Below, in pieces: positions 6,230 through 9,074 of a stretch of DNA of 9,074 bases. Position numbers and translations under genes: made by a program. How positions within the stretch are numbered: position 1 is the first letter of the stretch; every line of letters starts with the position of its first letter. Below the pieces are notes generated by a model. It saw only the letters and a list, made by a program, of their open reading frames with translations, had not been told where the DNA came from and ran no database searches. Location: positions 1 through 9,074 of the forward strand of contig CADCQO010000261.1 in the NCBI GenBank assembly GCA_902803585.1, read 5' to 3'. Source of the DNA: an uncultured Ruminococcus sp. GTDB lineage: Bacteria > Bacillota > Clostridia > Oscillospirales > Acutalibacteraceae.

Positions 6230-6258
6230 TTGACATGATAAAAATTTGTCAATATAAT
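6230..6258 (+). promoter_or_regulatory. Perfect-consensus sigma-A promoter with embedded inverted repeat
   Basis: TTGACA (6230-6235) and TATAAT (6253-6258) are separated by 17 bases, matching consensus at every position. The last six spacer bases, TGTCAA (6247-6252), are the reverse complement of the -35 box, so an 11-base-spaced inverted repeat covers the promoter core. A promoter this strong with a dyad over it suggests control by a repressor. It drives the two membrane-protein genes downstream. Confidence 0.85.
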
Positions 6259-6296
6259 ATATTACACTGCTTTGCGAAGAAACGGAGTGAAAAAGA

Positions 6297-6758
6297 ATGG
6301 CTGAAAAACAAACTGATGCAGAAGTGGTTTTTGCAGGTAACGGTACGCCGGAGAAACAGAAAAATGCTCCCTCACAGGGAGAACTGGAACATCGGGTCTA
6401 CCTTCGTGTCAATGAAAAATATGAGGAATATGAAAGAAAAAGAAAGCTGTACCGTTTGTTCGGGATTCTGGGCATTATCGTATCCGGACTGGTATTTTTC
6501 ACGCTGGCGTTCCGGCAGGAGGACAAGACTGTTTTTCTGATACTATGGATCGGCGTGATTCTGGGCTGTGTGGCGCTTATGCTTCGCGGTGACTATATGT
6601 GGCATATGTACGGAGAGATGCTTGAACTGACAGAGGACAGCGGACACGGAAACGAAGAAGAGGAAACGGAAACAGAACAGACAGCACCGACCCCGCCGCC
6701 TGAGAGCAAGCCGCAGAAGGGCGGTATTTCTTTGGAAAAAACGCCCAAAAGCTTGTAG
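6297..6758 (+). CDS. Two-helix membrane protein of unknown function
   Basis: The 153-residue product has a soluble charged N-terminal part (about 1-50, ending in the basic KYEEYERKRKLYR). Two hydrophobic helices follow at about 53-72 (LFGILGIIVSGLVFFTLAF) and 78-97 (VFLILWIGVILGCVALML), separated by a short polar turn. The tail is acidic then Pro-rich (EEEETETEQT, PTPPPESKP). Both termini are probably cytoplasmic, forming a hairpin in the membrane. No family was recognised. GGAGTGA lies about seven bases before the ATG. It is the first gene after the consensus promoter and is followed after 43 bases by the YhgE/Pip gene, so it may work with or regulate that protein; this is inferred from position only. 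Confidence 0.8.
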   Translation: MAEKQTDAEVVFAGNGTPEKQKNAPSQGELEHRVYLRVNEKYEEYERKRKLYRLFGILGIIVSGLVFFTLAFRQEDKTVFLILWIGVILGCVALMLRGDYMWHMYGEMLELTEDSGHGNEEEETETEQTAPTPPPESKPQKGGISLEKTPKSL

Positions 6759-6759
6759 T

Positions 6760-6779
6760 ACCTGCGGAACAGGTTTTTT
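6760..6779 (+). terminator. Short terminator-like hairpin between the two membrane genes
   Basis: ACCTG (6760-6764) pairs with CAGGT (6770-6774) around CGGAA, followed by a run of T to 6779. The five-pair stem is short for a full terminator. In the 43-base gap it could act as a partial terminator that lowers expression of the downstream gene relative to the upstream one. Confidence 0.4.
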
Positions 6780-6801
6780 ATCCAAGAAAGGAAGGAAATT
6801 C

Positions 6802-8964
6802 ATGGGAAAGATATTTCATATTTTTGCGAATGATCTGAAAACCGTCTGCACCAATATCGTGGCATTGGTAGTTGTTGTAGGTATTGTGATTCTCCCCGCT
6901 CTGTATTCATGGTTCAATATTGCGTCCAACTGGGATCCGTATTCCTCCACAGACAAAATGCCTTTTGCGGTATGCAATATGGACAAGGGCTATACATACA
7001 GCGGAATTGAAATCAATGCAGGTCATGAAATCGTTGAAGCTCTCAAGGGCAACCCGAAAATGGGCTGGGAGTTTGTAGAGGAAAAAGAGGCAAGAGAGGG
7101 TGTAGAAAACGGTAAATATTACGCCGCCGTTCTCATTCCGCAGACGTTCAGCGAAAACCTCAGCTCCATTACCACAGGACAGTCCAAGCGGGCTGAACTG
7201 GATTATTACGTCAACGAAAAGAAAAACGCTATTGCGCCCAAAATCACTAACGCAGGCATTACCGCCATTGAAAGCGAAGTCAAAAGCACCTATGTCAATA
7301 CAGTGACAAAAATCCTTGCCACGACCCTTCATATCACAGTAGAAGGATTGGGCGGCAGGAAAGAAGAAGTACTCAACAAGATCGTGGAGTCTTTGACAGA
7401 AGCACAGACAAGCATTGACAACTTCAACAGTACCACCGATGTGCTGATCTCTACGCTGAACATGGTCAAACAGATAGTGGAAAACAGTAAAACGGTACTG
7501 CCCGCCATCAACGATGCCCTTTCAAAAGCGGGTGTCATGACTTCCGACGTACAGCAGATTCTTACTGCTTCTAAAACAATGTCTTTGCGCATTTCCGAAA
7601 TACTGGATAAAATCGTTTCTTCTGTCGGTGAACTCCAGAACAGCATCACAAAGCGTCTGGAAACCGCCGCCGGCCGCATCAGGTCGGGTGCTGTCGATGC
7701 CGCCGCAGAACTGGAGGACATTACAGCCGTCAACCGTAAGATTATCAGCATCAACAATACCATCATCTGGGTCATCAATGACATCAAGGACTTCCTGATT
7801 TTTGATACTTCCGATTTTGTGGAGCGTCTGGAGGCCGCTAATCAGCATCAGGAGGAAATTATTCAGAAAATCGGTACTGCTGCGGAGTTTGTCCGCACAA
7901 CAGGAAAGGTTCCCGAAAGTATGCTGGCGGACATCAAGCGCCTGTCCGATATGGCAGATGCGGAAATCTCAGAGATCACAAAGGCATTTGAGCCTGTCCG
8001 CACCGCTCTGAACAAGGTCATTGACAACACATACAGTACCCTTGACGACATCACAGCTATTCTGAAATCTGTCAGCGAAAAGACACCTGATGCCGCCGTG
8101 CTGATTGATGATACTGCCAAAACAGTAGACGGCATGATAGACACTTTTGAGAGCGTCAAGAAGATGATGGATGATTCCAAAAAGAAGCTCGATGACCTGA
8201 AAAACTCCGCCCGTTCTATTCTGGGCGACAACGACCTGACGGATATGCTTGTCAAAATCATTTCTGACCCCACAGCCCTGAGCGACTTCTTCTCTCAGCC
8301 TGTTTCTACCGTAACCCACAATATTTATCATGTGGAAAACTACGGTACAGGAATGTCGCCTTTCTATACCTCTCTGGGTATCTGGGTAGGCAGTATTGTA
8401 CTGGCGGCTGTTGTGCGGGCAGAGCTGACCAAAAACCAGAAAAAGAAGCTGAACAGTCCCAACCAGACACAGCAGTTTCTCGGCAGATATCTCGTTTTCT
8501 TCCTGCTCGGTGAACTGCAGGCATTGATTATTTCACTCGGTGATCTGTATTTCCTTGGTATCCAGTGCAATGACCATTTCCTGTTTGTGCTTGGCTGTAT
8601 GATTTCCGCACTTGTTTACTCGATGATCGTCTATTCTCTCACCATCACCCTCAATGTTATCGGAAAGGCGCTGGCGGTTATCATTCTCGTACTGCAGGTA
8701 GCGGGTTCAGGCGGTACTTTTCCTCTGGAAGTGCTTCCCGCTCCTTTTCAGGCGATTGCGCCGTTCCTGCCGTTCCGTTACGGCAATGATATTCTCCGTG
8801 AAGCGATTGCCGGCGCAGATATCGGAAATTACTGGCACAATGTCGGTATGCTGATGCTCTATGTACCGTTTGCGCTTCTGCTCGGCCTGCTGCTCAGACT
8901 GCCCCTTATCAGACTGATGGAATTCTTTGACAAACGTCTTCACCAGAGCGAACTCATCATTTAG
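6802..8964 (+). CDS. YhgE/Pip-family membrane protein (ABC-2-type superfamily)
   Basis: The 720-residue product has the family layout: one N-terminal membrane helix (about 18-38) followed by the conserved ALYSWFNIASNWDPY segment, a large extracellular region (about 40-515), and a five-helix C-terminal domain (about 521-539, 562-587, 593-613, 620-640, 682-704). The hallmark AGSGGTFPLEVLPAPFQAI and PFLPFRYG segments are at about 634-660. The extracellular part holds helical heptad-like stretches (about 190-290 and 375-470), expected to form a long stalk. Family members include Lactococcus Pip, a phage receptor, and distant relatives of EsaA/YueB of type VII secretion. Most have no known substrate. 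AAGGAAGGAAA lies about six bases before the ATG. No type VII secretion genes are visible here, so a secretion role is not claimed. Confidence 0.92.
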   Translation: MGKIFHIFANDLKTVCTNIVALVVVVGIVILPALYSWFNIASNWDPYSSTDKMPFAVCNMDKGYTYSGIEINAGHEIVEALKGNPKMGWEFVEEKEAREGVENGKYYAAVLIPQTFSENLSSITTGQSKRAELDYYVNEKKNAIAPKITNAGITAIESEVKSTYVNTVTKILATTLHITVEGLGGRKEEVLNKIVESLTEAQTSIDNFNSTTDVLISTLNMVKQIVENSKTVLPAINDALSKAGVMTSDVQQILTASKTMSLRISEILDKIVSSVGELQNSITKRLETAAGRIRSGAVDAAAELEDITAVNRKIISINNTIIWVINDIKDFLIFDTSDFVERLEAANQHQEEIIQKIGTAAEFVRTTGKVPESMLADIKRLSDMADAEISEITKAFEPVRTALNKVIDNTYSTLDDITAILKSVSEKTPDAAVLIDDTAKTVDGMIDTFESVKKMMDDSKKKLDDLKNSARSILGDNDLTDMLVKIISDPTALSDFFSQPVSTVTHNIYHVENYGTGMSPFYTSLGIWVGSIVLAAVVRAELTKNQKKKLNSPNQTQQFLGRYLVFFLLGELQALIISLGDLYFLGIQCNDHFLFVLGCMISALVYSMIVYSLTITLNVIGKALAVIILVLQVAGSGGTFPLEVLPAPFQAIAPFLPFRYGNDILREAIAGADIGNYWHNVGMLMLYVPFALLLGLLLRLPLIRLMEFFDKRLHQSELII

Positions 8965-9009
8965 TCATGAAAAGCAGGTTTTTTGGGGGCTTTTAACAGT
9001 TAAGACGAT

Positions 9010-9029
9010 GTTATAAAAAGTTATAAAAA
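9010..9029. repeat. Perfect 10-base tandem repeat
   Basis: GTTATAAAAA occurs twice back to back (9010-9019 and 9020-9029), one helical turn apart, just upstream of a promoter. TTTTATAA at 9039-9046, overlapping the -35/spacer, is inverted relative to both. This resembles a cluster of sites for one DNA-binding protein, although the low complexity makes chance more likely than usual. Confidence 0.6.
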
Positions 9030-9033
9030 TATG

Positions 9034-9061
9034 TTGACTTTTATAAGTTGTATATTATAAT
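9034..9061 (+). promoter_or_regulatory. Promoter for a gene beyond the right edge
   Basis: TTGACT (9034-9039) and TATAAT (9056-9061) are separated by 16 bases. The stretch 8965-9033 before it holds no gene. The only hairpin-like element there is AAAAGC...GCTTTT (8970-8994), which is a poor terminator because its stem has only two G-C pairs, so the YhgE/Pip transcript may continue rightwards. Confidence 0.6.
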
Positions 9062-9074
9062 AGTATATGGCGAG

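Noticed and set aside
6802..8964. Part of a type VII secretion (EsaA-like) locus
   Set aside because: The family is distantly related, but no EssC, WXG100, EssB or EsaB gene is in the window; the YhgE/Pip signature fits better.
8970..8994. Terminator after the YhgE/Pip gene
   Set aside because: AAAAGC/GCTTTT gives only six pairs, mostly A-T, around a 13-base loop; too weak to call.

Overview
The window looks like chromosomal DNA from a low-to-moderate GC Gram-positive bacterium, most likely a Clostridia-type Firmicute (Oscillospiraceae/Ruminococcus-like). The reasons are strong AGGAGG-type ribosome binding sites, several near-consensus sigma-A promoters with 17-base spacers, a ZapA of the coiled-coil type found in Clostridia, a MetA with the acetyltransferase-type residue Glu111, and a YhgE/Pip membrane protein. 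The genus assignment is inference. I see no tRNA, rRNA, CRISPR array, transposase or phage gene.

Left part, minus strand (1-3363): the 5' two-fifths or so of hisS (histidyl-tRNA synthetase) runs off the left edge. It has its own consensus promoter and a very short leader. Upstream of it on the same strand is a complete glgP (glycogen/maltodextrin phosphorylase, PLP enzyme). glgP is closed by a textbook GNRA-loop terminator and driven by a TTGAAA-17-TATAAT promoter. The two genes are therefore separate transcription units.

Centre, plus strand (3420-5878): a divergent intergenic region with a 14-base palindrome and a 13-base direct repeat leads into a small predicted lipoprotein of unknown function. 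About 400 bases without a convincing gene follow, holding a candidate promoter and competing short hairpins. Then come zapA (cell-division Z-ring accessory) and metA (homoserine O-acyltransferase, methionine synthesis), 48 bases apart and probably co-transcribed. No SAM riboswitch is visible ahead of metA.

Right part, plus strand (5881-9074): a 59-codon gene of unknown function has a strong ribosome binding site that can pair with an upstream complementary octamer, and it is followed by a terminator hairpin. A perfect TTGACA-17-TATAAT promoter, whose -35 forms an inverted repeat with the spacer end, then drives a 153-residue two-helix membrane protein and a 720-residue YhgE/Pip-family exporter-like membrane protein. 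A small terminator-like hairpin lies between these two genes. The window ends in an AT-rich promoter with a perfect 10-base tandem repeat, presumably for a next gene outside the window.

Most of the window is housekeeping. The parts worth a second look are the small 59-residue gene and its switch-like leader, the membrane-protein pair, and the unexplained leader upstream of zapA-metA.
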